NCBI GenBank assembly: GCA_015296065.1
Contig: DVDU01000001.1
Coordinates: 1-36,661, forward strand
Length of the DNA stretch: 36,661 bases
Reading direction: 5' to 3'
DNA from: Oscillatoriaceae cyanobacterium M33_DOE_052
Lineage (GTDB): Bacteria > Cyanobacteriota > Cyanobacteriia > Cyanobacteriales > Laspinemataceae
Part shown: positions 1 to 8,148 of the stretch, piece by piece
How positions within the stretch are numbered: position 1 is the stretch's first letter
Layout: the number at the start of each line of letters is the position of its first letter
The notes under the pieces: model-generated
What the model was told of the DNA's origin: nothing
The model's database searches: none
The model's input: the letters and a program-made list of their open reading frames with translations, nothing else
Program-made: the position numbers and the translations under genes

Positions 1-2
1 CA

Positions 3-605
3 CCGGAAACTACACCGGAACCGACACCGCCAGTGGATGTGACACCGACACCGGAACCCACACCGGAAACTACACCGCCAGTGGATGTGACACCGACACC
101 GGAACCCACACCGGAAACTACACCGCCAGTGGATGTGACACCCACTCCCACTCCGGCGGAAGAAGCGCCGCAGCCAATAGTTGATGCTATCAACCGCGTG
201 GAAGGAACCGAAGGTAATGATAATCCCCTGCTAGGTACAGTAGGGAATGATGAAATCATCGGTAATGATGGTGATGATGTGTTGATTGCCGGTCAGGGAG
301 ATGATATCCTGACTGGTGGTAATGGTGGGGATACGTTTATTTTTGAAGCTGCCAGCGGCTACGATATCATTACTGATTTTGCGGGGGCGGCGGATACGAT
401 CGCGGTGACAGCAGACCTTGGTTTTATCAGCAGCGAGCAGCTTTTTGAGGCGCTCTCTCCCGGTGTCTTTATGTCGGGAGAATCGCCGTACTCGGTACTG
501 AATCTCAGCCCCGGTAATGAGGTAAAGATTTTCCACAATGACCCCCTGACGGCGGCTAATTTTTCTGTGATGCCACCACCGATGGTTGAGGAAGCCATGT
601 TTTAG
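3..605 (+). CDS. RTX (hemolysin-type calcium-binding) protein, C-terminal part
   Basis: The reading frame is open from the window edge, so the true start lies upstream and only about 200 C-terminal residues are seen. The visible part begins with a Pro/Thr/Glu linker built of 16-residue repeats (VDVTPTPEPTPETTPP), followed by four or five nonapeptide repeats of the GGxGxDxxx type (GNDEIIGNDGDDVLIAGQGD region), which bind calcium in RTX proteins. It ends with the usual post-repeat segment DTFIF...ITDF. RTX proteins are normally exported unfolded by type I secretion using a C-terminal signal and fold outside when calcium binds. The number of repeats is small, so this is probably only the anchor end of a larger secreted protein. 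No transporter dedicated to it is visible. The frame and family are clear; the cargo domain is unknown. Confidence 0.85.
   Translation, partial: PETTPEPTPPVDVTPTPEPTPETTPPVDVTPTPEPTPETTPPVDVTPTPTPAEEAPQPIVDAINRVEGTEGNDNPLLGTVGNDEIIGNDGDDVLIAGQGDDILTGGNGGDTFIFEAASGYDIITDFAGAADTIAVTADLGFISSEQLFEALSPGVFMSGESPYSVLNLSPGNEVKIFHNDPLTAANFSVMPPPMVEEAMF
33..128 (+). repeat. 48-bp in-frame tandem repeat (Pro/Thr linker)
   Basis: Two essentially identical 48-base units (33-80 and 81-128), flanked by partial units, each encode VDVTPTPEPTPETTPP. Near-identity at the nucleotide level indicates recent slippage or unequal crossing-over, so copy number may vary between strains. Confidence 0.85.
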
Positions 606-637
606 CGCTGTTTTAGCGATGCGAGGGTAAATTCAGG

Positions 638-683
638 ATGACCTCGCCTAGTGCTGCTTGTGGGTAGCGGTAGGCGAAGTCAT
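638..683. terminator. Hairpin after the RTX gene
   Basis: ATGACCTCGCCTA (638-650) pairs with TAGGCGAAGTCAT (671-683), 12 of 13 positions, around a 20-base loop. It lies 33 bases after the RTX stop codon. There is no clear T-tract, so it may be a processing or stability hairpin rather than an intrinsic terminator. The rest of 606-826 shows nothing recognisable. Confidence 0.4.
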
Positions 684-826
684 CTCAAAATGTCCTCACC
701 CCTGTTGCTGGTGCTATACCATAACGGAATTCAACCACAAATGTTTGCCAACGTCACTACCCCTGTGTTATCCTAATCGTCTCATCTCATCCATCATTAG
801 TTTAGATACAAATTCACCGGTACAAC

Positions 827-1621
827 ATGAACAATTCTCCTGACTTGCCAAAACCGTCATCTGAACCACCACTAAAAACCAGCCTCACAGACAATGGGCA
901 GTATCCAGAGTTTTGCCAGAATGCTAGCCAAGACCCTGCCCTGTTTGAGAATTTTCGCAGAAATCCAATTTACAACGCCGCTTTAGAACACGATTCTTTC
1001 GAGCAAGGCTTAGAGTACCTTGAGTATGCCAAGAAAGTGAAGCGTTTTGACAGCCATCTTGAGGAATTCAAGAAAAATGATTTAATCGGAAATCCGATGA
1101 CATTTGAATACGAACCATACGGAAAAATTGCGCCCCCAACGCTTCGCTATCTCAAGGTATTAAGCGACATTGAAACCCACATCGGCAATTTAGATAATGC
1201 CAAAATTTGTGAAATAGGTACTGGCTATGGCGGTTTGTGCAGAATTATTTGCAGCTATTTTCAGGTAGCCGAATATAATTTGTTAGACCTCCCACCTGTG
1301 CTGAGTTTGGTGCAAAAATATCTGAGTCACTTTGAAATCAATACTACCATAAAATACTTAGACGTATCCAGATTGCCAAATCAAGAATACGATTTAGTTA
1401 TCAGCAACTATGCTTTTACCGAACTCAGGAGAGACATTCAGGAAAATTATCTGCAAAATGTCATCCTCAAATCTAAAAAAGGATACATTACTTACAACGA
1501 TATCAATCCGAAGGATTTTAATTCTTACACCTTGGAGGAGCTGAAAGCAATTATTCCCAATTTACAAGTTTTTAAAGAAATTGAAAATACACACCCTAAA
1601 GATTGTATGCTTATTTGGTAA
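827..1621 (+). CDS. Putative sugar O-methyltransferase (SAM-dependent)
   Basis: A 264-residue protein with a Rossmann-type SAM-binding core: the glycine-rich motif EIGTGYGG near residue 128 is followed by an acidic strand end (NLLDLP) and the later strand YDLVISNYAF. This order, and the segment before it (NPMTFEYEPYGKIAPPTLRYLKVLSDIE), fit the family called putative sugar O-methyltransferase, found in polysaccharide and glycan clusters. The expected role is O-methylation of a sugar on a surface glycan or glycolipid in the cytoplasm. A glycosyltransferase lies nearby on the opposite strand, in keeping with glycan modification, but the two are not an operon. The first ATG is used; no strong ribosome-binding site is seen. 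The substrate cannot be assigned. Confidence 0.72.
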   Translation: MNNSPDLPKPSSEPPLKTSLTDNGQYPEFCQNASQDPALFENFRRNPIYNAALEHDSFEQGLEYLEYAKKVKRFDSHLEEFKKNDLIGNPMTFEYEPYGKIAPPTLRYLKVLSDIETHIGNLDNAKICEIGTGYGGLCRIICSYFQVAEYNLLDLPPVLSLVQKYLSHFEINTTIKYLDVSRLPNQEYDLVISNYAFTELRRDIQENYLQNVILKSKKGYITYNDINPKDFNSYTLEELKAIIPNLQVFKEIENTHPKDCMLIW

Positions 1622-1740
1622 CAACTTTAGGATAGGCGTCTGGGATTATCCCACTTGGGTTCGGGGGAAGAAGTGGGAGTGATGCGCTCTCGCTTCCCCC
1701 CTACAGACCGACCTAGTTACAAAATCGGGAGAGTCCCCCT

Positions 1741-3021
1741 TTATTGTGCCCAAATCGCTTCCAATCTTGTTTGGGCATTTTCCAAAGCCGCTTTGGCAGA
1801 GGATTTGCCCAATAATGTGGATTCGATCGCTCTCCCCAACCCCTCAGAAATTCGATTATATCCCGCAATTGTTGGTCTATAGCCAGAGACATTAACTTGG
1901 TCGATAAACACTTGTAACCAAGGGTTACGGCTCAGATATTCTTGGTACTCTTTACTGTTGACTGATTTCTGATTCACTGGTAAAAAACCCGTACCAATAG
2001 CCCATTCTGTTTGAAATTCTTCACTTAACACAAATTCCAAGAATTTCCAAGCTGCCTTTTCCCTTTCTGGCGTGGTTTTCATCAAAAACAGATTGCCACT
2101 ACCAGTTACCGTAGCATGAGTAACACTAGCAGGGATAGGAAAAGTATCATAATTCACCTTATACTTCGTGATGTAAGTCCAAGGTCCTGTAATTTGCATG
2201 GCGATTCGACCCTCAAAAAAAGCATCCTCCTCATAACCTCGCTCAGGTGGTGAAAGAGTCGCCGAACCATCTTTCATTAAGGTTTCCCAAAATTCTAAAG
2301 CAGATATGGCGCCGGGATTGGTTAAATTAGGACGGCTATTGGTCACGATTTCACCTCCCGCACTCAGCAAAAAGGGAAACCAACTAAAAACCGTCCATTC
2401 TTCTTTACCTAAAGGTAGTAACATTCCATACTGTTCTGGGATATTGTCGCCGTTTTTATCCACCGTCAATTTTTTGGCCACTTGGCGTAACTCTTCCCAG
2501 GTTTTCGGTGTTTCTATAATTCCAGCGGCTTGAAACAAATCTGGTCGGTAGAAAATACCCAAATTACTTGTATAAAAAGGCACAGACCACAAGTGACCAT
2601 CAAGTTGCAATTCTGCCAGCAAGTTAGATGGTACATCTGCTTTTACTGGCGATTCCTCTAACCATTTTTCTAATGGTTGAATTGCTTGTAATTCTACAAA
2701 CTGCCCTGTAATTTGTGGATAAAAAGCCAGAATGTCTGGCGGAACGTTACCCACCACGGCGGTTAAGATTTTGGGTAATTGTTTGTCTAGTTCTCCGGCA
2801 AATATAGATTGGACTTGAATCTCGGGATGAGTTTGATTAAATTTCGCTACTAATTTTTCAAAAACATCCCGATTGGGGGGTGGGTTAATTCCTTGCCACA
2901 GGGTTAAATGGATTACTTGATTGCTGGAGGCGATTGGGTTTGGTTGACAACCAGACAAACACAAGGCACAACATATCAAAATAATTCCTGTGGCCAAAAG
3001 CTGTTTTAGCAAAATTATCAT
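1741..3021 (-). CDS. ABC transporter sugar-binding lipoprotein
   Basis: A 426-residue family 1 extracellular solute-binding protein. The N-terminus is a lipoprotein signal with a hydrophobic run and lipobox LSGC (Cys25), so the mature protein should be lipid-anchored at the outer face of the cytoplasmic membrane. Family features include LTLWQGINPPPNRDVFEKLVAKFN, the PDILAFYPQ segment, the RPDLFQAAGI and TWEELRQVAKKLT stretch, and the C-terminal AAWKFLEFVLSEEFQTEWA. Such proteins deliver mono- or oligosaccharides to a MalFG-type permease with a MalK-type ATPase. Neither partner is in this window, so it either shares a distant permease or has another role. It starts 8 bases after the glycosyltransferase stop, which suggests one transcript. 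The specific sugar cannot be told. Confidence 0.88.
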   Translation of the reverse strand: MIILLKQLLATGIILICCALCLSGCQPNPIASSNQVIHLTLWQGINPPPNRDVFEKLVAKFNQTHPEIQVQSIFAGELDKQLPKILTAVVGNVPPDILAFYPQITGQFVELQAIQPLEKWLEESPVKADVPSNLLAELQLDGHLWSVPFYTSNLGIFYRPDLFQAAGIIETPKTWEELRQVAKKLTVDKNGDNIPEQYGMLLPLGKEEWTVFSWFPFLLSAGGEIVTNSRPNLTNPGAISALEFWETLMKDGSATLSPPERGYEEDAFFEGRIAMQITGPWTYITKYKVNYDTFPIPASVTHATVTGSGNLFLMKTTPEREKAAWKFLEFVLSEEFQTEWAIGTGFLPVNQKSVNSKEYQEYLSRNPWLQVFIDQVNVSGYRPTIAGYNRISEGLGRAIESTLLGKSSAKAALENAQTRLEAIWAQ

Positions 3022-3029
3022 ATTTTTAG

Positions 3030-3698
3030 TTAAACTGGGTTGCTAATTTCAGCAATATCTAAAAAGGTTTTGGTGACACTGGTTTCGGCTCTTGTGTAAA
3101 CATAGGTTTCTGGTTGGCGGATTTTTTTGGTTTTGAAGAATTTTTCGGCTCGTTCCCACAAGTCGGTATCTTCGCCATAGAAGATGGTTTTAAATCCTTT
3201 TAATTCAAAAAAAACTTCTCTTTTGCCAAAAAATGTTGGACCTAGAACACATTCTCGTAAATTAATGGTTCGGTCTGGTTGATAATAGTCTAAAACAAAT
3301 ATTTCTTCTTCACTAAAAAATCCTCCTTCTATTAAATCTACATCGGGATGGGATTGCATATATGCCAGTCGCGACTCTAAATGATTTTCTTTGTATGTGT
3401 CATCACTATCTAAAAATGTGATGTATTTTCCAAATGAGGCTTGAATACCGGCATTTTTAGATAATGCTTGTTTTCTATTTTTGTGTTTGATGTAGCGAAT
3501 GTTTTGATGCTGCTGCATATAATCGTTAACGATGTCAAAACTGTTGTCATGGCTGCCATCGTCAACTACTAACAGCTCCCAATCAGAAAAAGTTTGATTA
3601 ATTACGCTATCTATACATTTATTCAGATAATTGGCTCGATTATAAGTGCAAATAACTACACTAATTTCTGGCTGAATATCAAAATTAACGTCCATCAT
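3030..3698 (-). CDS. Family 2 glycosyltransferase
   Basis: A GT-A fold family 2 glycosyltransferase, about 222 residues. It opens with EISVVICTYNRANYLNKCIDSV and continues with the nucleotide-sugar motif WELLVVDDGSHD and the metal-binding DxD-type motif FLDSDDT. These transfer a sugar from a nucleotide-sugar to an acceptor in the cytoplasm, usually for surface polysaccharides or glycolipids. The frame extends to a TTG at 3728, but the ATG pair at 3698 and 3695 lies just before the first conserved strand and is the likelier start; no good ribosome-binding site separates the choices. The sugar-binding lipoprotein gene follows after 8 bases. The C-terminus is short, with no membrane segment, so this is a soluble or peripheral enzyme. 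Donor and acceptor are unknown. Confidence 0.88.
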   Translation of the reverse strand: MMDVNFDIQPEISVVICTYNRANYLNKCIDSVINQTFSDWELLVVDDGSHDNSFDIVNDYMQQHQNIRYIKHKNRKQALSKNAGIQASFGKYITFLDSDDTYKENHLESRLAYMQSHPDVDLIEGGFFSEEEIFVLDYYQPDRTINLRECVLGPTFFGKREVFFELKGFKTIFYGEDTDLWERAEKFFKTKKIRQPETYVYTRAETSVTKTFLDIAEISNPV

Positions 3699-4415
3699 AT
3701 GGCAATTGGGTTTAATTGAATGTGCCAACTAGCCAATTGGCTGATTATTTGGCATTTTGTTGGGTTTTATATGGCATTTTTTGGCCATATTCTAAGAGAT
3801 TAACTTGTCTCTATGAAGTTGTCAACCCCTTGGGAAAATTTTTTCTCTAGATTTTTTTCAAAATTACTCAAATTACATCGGGGCAATGGTTTGAGCTGGA
3901 TTGGCTCCGATGCAGTTGCTGGCCAAAGCAGAAAATTTGGAGGTAGAGGGGTTTTAGGGCGACCAGCAGCAGACTGGATTACATTTGGCCCACTTGGCAA
4001 CAGGGGAGATGGCTATTGAAGTCATTATGTTATTATTAGGAGTAATCCCCCGGTTAATTCCGGCCATATGTTCAGGGGTGGACTCGGGAAATTTATCTTG
4101 AACATATAACAGATTGGCAAATGGTTTCCGGCTGGGTTCCTCTAGCCATATGGGCGCTGGGGATAAAGCCCAAAAACCTCTTTGTAAATTTTTGTAACCG
4201 GAATGGCAACAATAGCAGCGGCTAGCTAACCGGTGATTTTATGTATTTGCTCTTATCATATATCCAGCCAGCCCCTGATAGGTCATCGCGATCGCCGAGC
4301 TAGCGCCCTGGGCAGAAAACGCGGGCAGGGCAAGACCCCTCACTGGGAAGCTGGGCACAGGCGACAGCGAAGCCGACGCACGCAACGGCAAATATCCCAT
4401 AACCTCAAACATCAT
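3699..4415. other. Intergenic region with several inverted repeats
   Basis: About 700 bases without a convincing gene. It holds the palindrome AGCCAATTGGCT (3731-3742), an ATATGGC/GGCCATAT inverted repeat around 3769-3790, and a perfect 9-base inverted repeat ATATGTTCA/TGAACATAT (4066-4074 and 4099-4107). It also holds a HIP1 octamer GCGATCGC near 4287. The first two resemble the GCCA-TGGC motif found upstream of the peptide and PEP-CTERM genes and sit just upstream of the minus-strand glycosyltransferase. A 68-codon frame at 3813-4019 has no protein-like character. Confidence 0.5.
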
Positions 4416-5219
4416 ATGTCTGGAAATAACGCGCATATCAAACGGTTACTGGAAACCAAGCAGTGTCCGGGAGGCAACCTCAGCGAAGCCAACCTGGGGC
4501 GGTTTAATTTTAGCAAAGCTGACCTCAGCGGGGCTAAACTCCTGTTTGCTAACCTGAGCCGCACGAATCTGACTAATGCCAACCTCAGCGGTGCTGACCT
4601 GACTTTTGCCAACTTAGTGGCTGCAGACTTGAGCAACTCGGATTTAAGCGGTTTGGATGCCAAAAGCATCAACCTGTTTGAAGCCAAGCTGCAAAGTGCG
4701 GACCTCAGCGGTGCGGACTTGAGTTTTGCCAATTGCGTCAGTGCCAATTTTAATGAGGCGAACCTCTGCGGGGCGGAACTGCAAGGGGCGAATTTGATCG
4801 GGGCGCAGTTAAACAATGCTAATTTGAGCGGTGCGCACTTGACGGGAGCGAATCTGGGCAGAGCGCAACTGGGTGGGGCGATTTTGGCGAATGCGGACTT
4901 GTCCCACGGGCGGTTTGTGGATGCGGATTTTAGGGATGCTAATCTCAGCGGTGCGGATTTGAGAAATGCCAATCTGTGGAATGCCAATTTGAGCGGTGCT
5001 AACCTCAGCGGGGCGAATTTGGTGGGAGCAAACTTGGCGCACGCGAAGCTGGATGGCGCGATCGGGATTTACCGGGAAAATCCGGTGGTGATTCAGCACC
5101 ACGACCCCCAAGGTGCGGGGATGGCCCAGGGGATAGCTTATATTGGTGTGCCTCAAGCTGGGGGCTATCAGGGTGGTGCGGGGGGTTTGGCTCTCCCTCG
5201 ACCGGGGATGCCCCGATAG
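4416..5219 (+). CDS. Pentapeptide-repeat protein
   Basis: 267 residues, mostly A(D/N)LSGAx-type pentapeptide repeats running from about residue 17 to residue 215, such as ANLSGADLTFANLVAADL. They are expected to fold into a right-handed quadrilateral beta-helix. The N-terminus HIKRLLETKQCPGGNLSEANL is the usual beginning of cyanobacterial members, which is why the ATG at 4416 is chosen over the GTG at 4233: the 61 extra residues of the longer frame are basic and low-complexity. The C-terminal 50 residues are Gly/Pro-rich and not repeat-like. No signal peptide is seen, so it is probably cytoplasmic. Pentapeptide proteins are abundant in cyanobacteria and mostly without known function. It stands alone on the plus strand. 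Long antisense frames across it are a by-product of the repetitive codons. Confidence 0.9.
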   Translation: MSGNNAHIKRLLETKQCPGGNLSEANLGRFNFSKADLSGAKLLFANLSRTNLTNANLSGADLTFANLVAADLSNSDLSGLDAKSINLFEAKLQSADLSGADLSFANCVSANFNEANLCGAELQGANLIGAQLNNANLSGAHLTGANLGRAQLGGAILANADLSHGRFVDADFRDANLSGADLRNANLWNANLSGANLSGANLVGANLAHAKLDGAIGIYRENPVVIQHHDPQGAGMAQGIAYIGVPQAGGYQGGAGGLALPRPGMPR

Positions 5220-5460
5220 GGCCGACTGGGGGGACCCGGAGACGGGGAGAGCCGGAGACGGAGATTCCGTAGGGGCGACAGCATCTGCGCCCAAATCCCC
5301 CGGTAAAACGAAAAACACTCTCTTGCGGATGCTTCGCCCTGACTGAGAGACTGGTCCAGAAGTCCCCATCTCCCCCCCCCTGCCCATCTCCCCCGTCACC
5401 CCCTCCCCAAACTCCCACACTTTTCGACACAATTACCAAGGGTCTTACTGCCGTCATCCC
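5220..5460. repeat. G/C-rich minisatellite-like intergenic DNA
   Basis: Two blocks are seen: GGAGACGGGGAGAGCCGGAGACGG-type sequence at about 5236-5265, and a C-rich block at about 5364-5420 whose complement reads GGGGAGGGGGTGACGGGGGAGATGGG. The same GGGGAGACGGGGAG-type sequence occurs at the end of the window inside smc. No gene is supported here. Confidence 0.6.
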
Positions 5461-5484
5461 GATATATTTACTCATCAAAAAATC

Positions 5485-5535
5485 TGCCAAAATGGCCACA
5501 AAATATAGGGGAATATAGGGGGCGCAAGCTATTCT
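5485..5535 (+). promoter_or_regulatory. Candidate operator TGCCAAAATGGCC plus -10 TATTCT
   Basis: The inverted repeat GCCA-AAA-TGGC (5486-5496) lies about 41 bases before a -10-like TATTCT (5530-5535), which is 62 bases before the PEP-CTERM start codon. There is no convincing -35 box, as expected for an activator-dependent promoter. The same arrangement and the same -10 occur upstream of the peptide gene 8519-8761. Confidence 0.45.
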
Positions 5536-5597
5536 AAAAGTAGGAAAAAATTTGCTTTTTTTCCAAATACTTTTACATAGGTGGGGACGATAATTTT

Positions 5598-6467
5598 ATG
5601 AAAACTGACCAGGAAATTGCGCAGCGGTTAGTCCTCTTCATCGCTCCAATACTGGCCGCACCGGTAATCGCTACAGCGCCAGCAATGGCGTATAGCCTAG
5701 CATTTTCTGAAACAGCATTCCAGTTTGAGAACTTCAGTCACAGCGCCTATTCCGTGGGGACTGCAACCAACGCTGATACTCTAGCTTTGGTAACAAAGCC
5801 AGCATCCTCAGTAGCTGCTACAGCAGCAGCGGTGGCATATTTTTTCCCCGAATCGGCGGGCGGTCTTTCTTCCAGTGCCGCCGGTGGACAAGGGAGTGCT
5901 TACTTTGGGGTGACGCACAGCCTAGCCCAAGTTGTGGGCAGCTTTTTAGTAGGTTCAGGAGAGTCTTTTGGTTTCAATTTCCGAGCTGGATTCACTCTGG
6001 GAAGCTCAGTTAGCTCTACCCAATTAGGGATGGCAAACGCTGCGGGAAGGATAGCTTTCTGGCTGTTCGGCAGCAACGACGGTGGGGAGGCAAGTCTGCT
6101 GGACTCTTTTTCAGCATTCGGACAAGTAGCCGCCGGTGGAAATAATTTTTTGGGCTGGCAAAGTAGCGGTAACATCAGCTATACAGGCAGTGCAAATATG
6201 TACGGAACCGGCACAGAATCCTTTGCTATGGCTAGCTTTCAGGGTTCTTATCAGCGTAATTTTGACAGCCAAACTCAGCTAACTTTAGTAAAAGTTCAGG
6301 AAAATGAGGCTGGCGTTGCCGTTCCTGAGCCTGTAGTCCCGCTACCTTTATCGGTGTTTATCTTATTCTCCTTGATTGGTTGGAAAGTGAGAAGGAAAGC
6401 GACAAGTGTCGGGCAACTAGACTTAACCCCAATTCAGAAAGATTTCCGCATGGAAGGCATCAAATAG
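5598..6467 (+). CDS. PEP-CTERM surface protein
   Basis: 289 residues. The N-terminus carries a signal-peptide-like hydrophobic stretch (LVLFIAPILAAPVIATAPAMA) with a likely cleavage after AMA. The C-terminal part has the sorting signal VPEPVVPLPLSVFILF...GWKVRRKA: a PEP motif, a membrane helix and a basic cluster. This is the hallmark of exosortase-processed PEP-CTERM proteins, which are exported and cleaved at the membrane and are often linked to extracellular polysaccharide. An extra tail of about 25 residues follows the basic cluster, which is longer than usual. The central region is rich in Ser, Gly, Ala and Phe with no recognised domain. No exosortase gene lies in the window. A candidate operator precedes it and a hairpin terminator follows. 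Confidence 0.82.
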   Translation: MKTDQEIAQRLVLFIAPILAAPVIATAPAMAYSLAFSETAFQFENFSHSAYSVGTATNADTLALVTKPASSVAATAAAVAYFFPESAGGLSSSAAGGQGSAYFGVTHSLAQVVGSFLVGSGESFGFNFRAGFTLGSSVSSTQLGMANAAGRIAFWLFGSNDGGEASLLDSFSAFGQVAAGGNNFLGWQSSGNISYTGSANMYGTGTESFAMASFQGSYQRNFDSQTQLTLVKVQENEAGVAVPEPVVPLPLSVFILFSLIGWKVRRKATSVGQLDLTPIQKDFRMEGIK

Positions 6468-6520
6468 GCAGTGGGGGTGGGTTTATTAATATTATCAAAT
6501 TCTCAGAAATATTTCTACTA

Positions 6521-6552
6521 AAACCGCCCCAGACAGTTGGTGGGGCGGGTTT
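6521..6552. terminator. Hairpin terminator between convergent genes
   Basis: AAACCGCCCC (6521-6530) pairs with GGGGCGGGTTT (6542-6552) with one bulged G and is followed by TTATTAAT. It sits between the convergent PEP-CTERM and isomerase genes and may serve both. The right arm belongs to a short dispersed motif, GGGG(C/T)GGGTTTATT, that occurs three times between 6472 and 6585. Confidence 0.6.
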
Positions 6553-6596
6553 ATTAATATGCCTAGTGGGGGCGGGTTTATTCCGGCGTGTGGCTC

Positions 6597-7361
6597 TTAC
6601 ACCGTTACAGCTATTTGAGAATTTAAGCTCTCATTACTGAGATGGTGGTTTAATTCACGGTCTAGCCAATGGTTAAACATACGATTAAGTATCTCTTGAT
6701 ACTTTTCTGGGGTTAACTCAGCGGGGATGAACTCCTCAACCATCAGCAGGTGATACCCTTGTTCTGTGCGCAGCGGACCGATCGGCTGTCCTAGGGTGGC
6801 GGTAAATACCACAGCCGCGATCGCGGGTTTCATCCCCCACCGACACAGCTTACCTTCATAACCGCACTGCAGGCGGCGGCGCTCATCTAGATCATAAAGG
6901 CGAGCTGCTTGATAAAAACTGATTTCCTGATTTTCTATTTCATAGTAGATTTCTCTCGCCAGCTTTTCATCTCGCACCTGAATTTGATAGAGCAAGACTT
7001 CCTCAAAATCTAGCCGGTTTTGGGCGAAAAACTTTTCCACTTCCTTGGCAAACAGATAATCAGCCAGTTTTTTCGCCAGCAGGCGATCGCGAATCCCCGC
7101 CTCCCAGTCATCCGCCGTCATCATTTGGTCCGCTAGCCAAGCGAGGGTGTCGGAAGCCCTCTGCAAACGCTTTTCACAGCGTTGGCGATTCGCCTCCGCC
7201 TCAATTTCTTCGGGAGTAACGGTAATACCTCTTTCCTGTGCCACCTTTTCTATAAGTTTTTGGTGCAGTATTCTCTGAGAGATTTCCTTGAATTGGATGT
7301 CTTTTTTCAGCAAGGCAAGCACGTCATTTGGAGCAATGGAGGCTCTAGACAGATTAATCAT
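6597..7361 (-). CDS. Parvulin-type peptidyl-prolyl isomerase (SurA/PrsA-like)
   Basis: 254 residues with a helical N-terminal domain of the SurA/PpiC type (IEKVAQERGITVTPEEIEAEANRQR) and a C-terminal parvulin-type rotamase segment: QVRDEKLAREIYYEI..., CRWGMKPAIAAVVFTATLGQPIGPLRTEQGYHLLMVEEF. The enzyme would catalyse cis-trans isomerisation of Xaa-Pro bonds and help fold exported polypeptides. No signal peptide is present, so it is probably cytoplasmic or travels with the exporter. Cyanobacterial genes of this type are frequently encoded next to HlyD/peptidase-C39 exporters and small double-glycine peptides. That is the arrangement here: the three peptide genes lie directly upstream on the same strand. 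A role in keeping the peptides export-competent is inferred. Confidence 0.82.
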   Translation of the reverse strand: MINLSRASIAPNDVLALLKKDIQFKEISQRILHQKLIEKVAQERGITVTPEEIEAEANRQRCEKRLQRASDTLAWLADQMMTADDWEAGIRDRLLAKKLADYLFAKEVEKFFAQNRLDFEEVLLYQIQVRDEKLAREIYYEIENQEISFYQAARLYDLDERRRLQCGYEGKLCRWGMKPAIAAVVFTATLGQPIGPLRTEQGYHLLMVEEFIPAELTPEKYQEILNRMFNHWLDRELNHHLSNESLNSQIAVTV

Positions 7362-7511
7362 AGCTTTATTTTCTCTCTGATGCTGCCGGTTGAGTTTTGG
7401 GAAATTTTCTGAAAAAAACGCAAAATCAAAAAAATTCAGTAGGATTGTTTTACCCTGACATAATTTTTAGTTACATTCACATTAAAGTAAGCATTTTTAG
7501 TTAATAAAATT

Positions 7512-7612
7512 TAGCCCCTCACCCCCAACCCCTCTCCCACAAGGGGAGAGGGGAGAATTCTTGATTTTCCCCCCTCTCCCAGGGCGGGAGAGGGGGGTTA
7601 GGGGGGTGAGGG
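7512..7612. repeat. Long imperfect palindromic repeat (CCCTCACCCCCAACCCC type)
   Basis: A C-rich half (CCCCTCACCCCCAACCCCTC...) is followed by its G-rich complement (GGGAGAGGGGGGTTAGGGGG...), each half also containing an internal hairpin. Related sequence recurs at about 20890-20927. This is a typical cyanobacterial dispersed palindromic repeat, here placed between the third peptide gene and the isomerase gene, where it could fold in the transcript. Confidence 0.75.
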
Positions 7613-7644
7613 TGACAGTCTTTGCTTTAACGGGATGCTCCCTT

Positions 7645-7926
7645 TCAAACGTATGTATAAGCGCTAGAATGCGTACCCGCTGAGGCAGATGCAATAAAAC
7701 CCACACCGTAAGCGCTAGCTACTCCCTGACTGTAAGAGCCAGCAATAGCGCTGGACACCCCATAACTGGTGTTACCATTGCCGTAATAAGCATACACCCG
7801 AACACCCACACTAGATGCGACACTAGCACTAGCATCAGCGGCGGCTGAAACTAGAAGTCCGCCGTTGACTTCCCTACTGGGAAGAACACTTTCGCAGTAG
7901 TCTAGATCCTTAATTCCTAAGCTCAT
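7645..7926 (-). CDS. Double-glycine leader peptide, Ala/Ser-rich (cargo 3)
   Basis: 93 residues. The N-terminal leader MSLGIKDLDYCESVLPSREVNGG ends in a double glycine, the cleavage mark for peptidase-C39 exporters. The remaining core of about 70 residues is rich in Ala, Ser, Gly, Val and Tyr (AYYGNGNTSYGVSSAIAGSY) and lacks cysteine, so no disulfide or lanthionine bridges are possible in the core. The start is fixed by an AGGAG ribosome-binding site 7 bases before the ATG. It shares the leader pattern I(K/R)DLxxxE...V(E/N)GG with the two upstream peptides but has a different core. Together with the hetC-like exporter on the same strand it is probably a secreted peptide. Antimicrobial, signalling and matrix roles are all possible. 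Confidence 0.75.
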   Translation of the reverse strand: MSLGIKDLDYCESVLPSREVNGGLLVSAAADASASVASSVGVRVYAYYGNGNTSYGVSSAIAGSYSQGVASAYGVGFIASASAGTHSSAYTYV

Positions 7927-8098
7927 TGCTTTTCTCCTGTTAGATAGTTTTAGCTAGGGAGTTTTGATATCTAATTGATACCTTATCCCCCTAGCTTCCT
8001 GACACTATTTTCCCTGGCGCACATCTTAGCCACTGATAGGCAAATTATCCCCTGATTGTCAGCACCCAATCAATAGCTATGACCCTTGATTTGCCTGG

Positions 8099-8133
8099 TA
8101 AATCGCTCACTGCGTCAATCAGGTAGCGATTTA
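8099..8133. terminator. Hairpin after peptide gene 2
   Basis: TAAATCGCT (8099-8107) and AGCGATTTA (8125-8133) form a perfect 9-base stem immediately after the stop codon of the peptide gene 8149-8397. It is a homologue of the hairpin at 8462-8502. There is no U-tract, so transcript protection or partial termination is more likely than full termination. Confidence 0.55.
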
Positions 8134-8148
8134 TCAACAGCTAAAATC

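Noticed and set aside
1655-1725. Start of a plus-strand gene at 1655
   Set aside because: The frame runs through a TTCGGGGGAAG...CTTCCCCCC repeat and then opposite the sugar-binding protein; no gene is supported.
3813-4019. 68-codon plus-strand frame in the intergenic region
   Set aside because: No recognised motif, no clear ribosome-binding site, and it crosses unrelated sequence; kept only as gene-free DNA.
4412-5499. Minus-strand frames over the pentapeptide-repeat gene
   Set aside because: They are mirror products of the repeat codons (Leu/Ala/Ser/Lys pattern) with no ribosome-binding site.
7512-7612. Possible insertion sequence between peptide 3 and the isomerase
   Set aside because: No transposase and no target duplication; it is a palindromic dispersed repeat.
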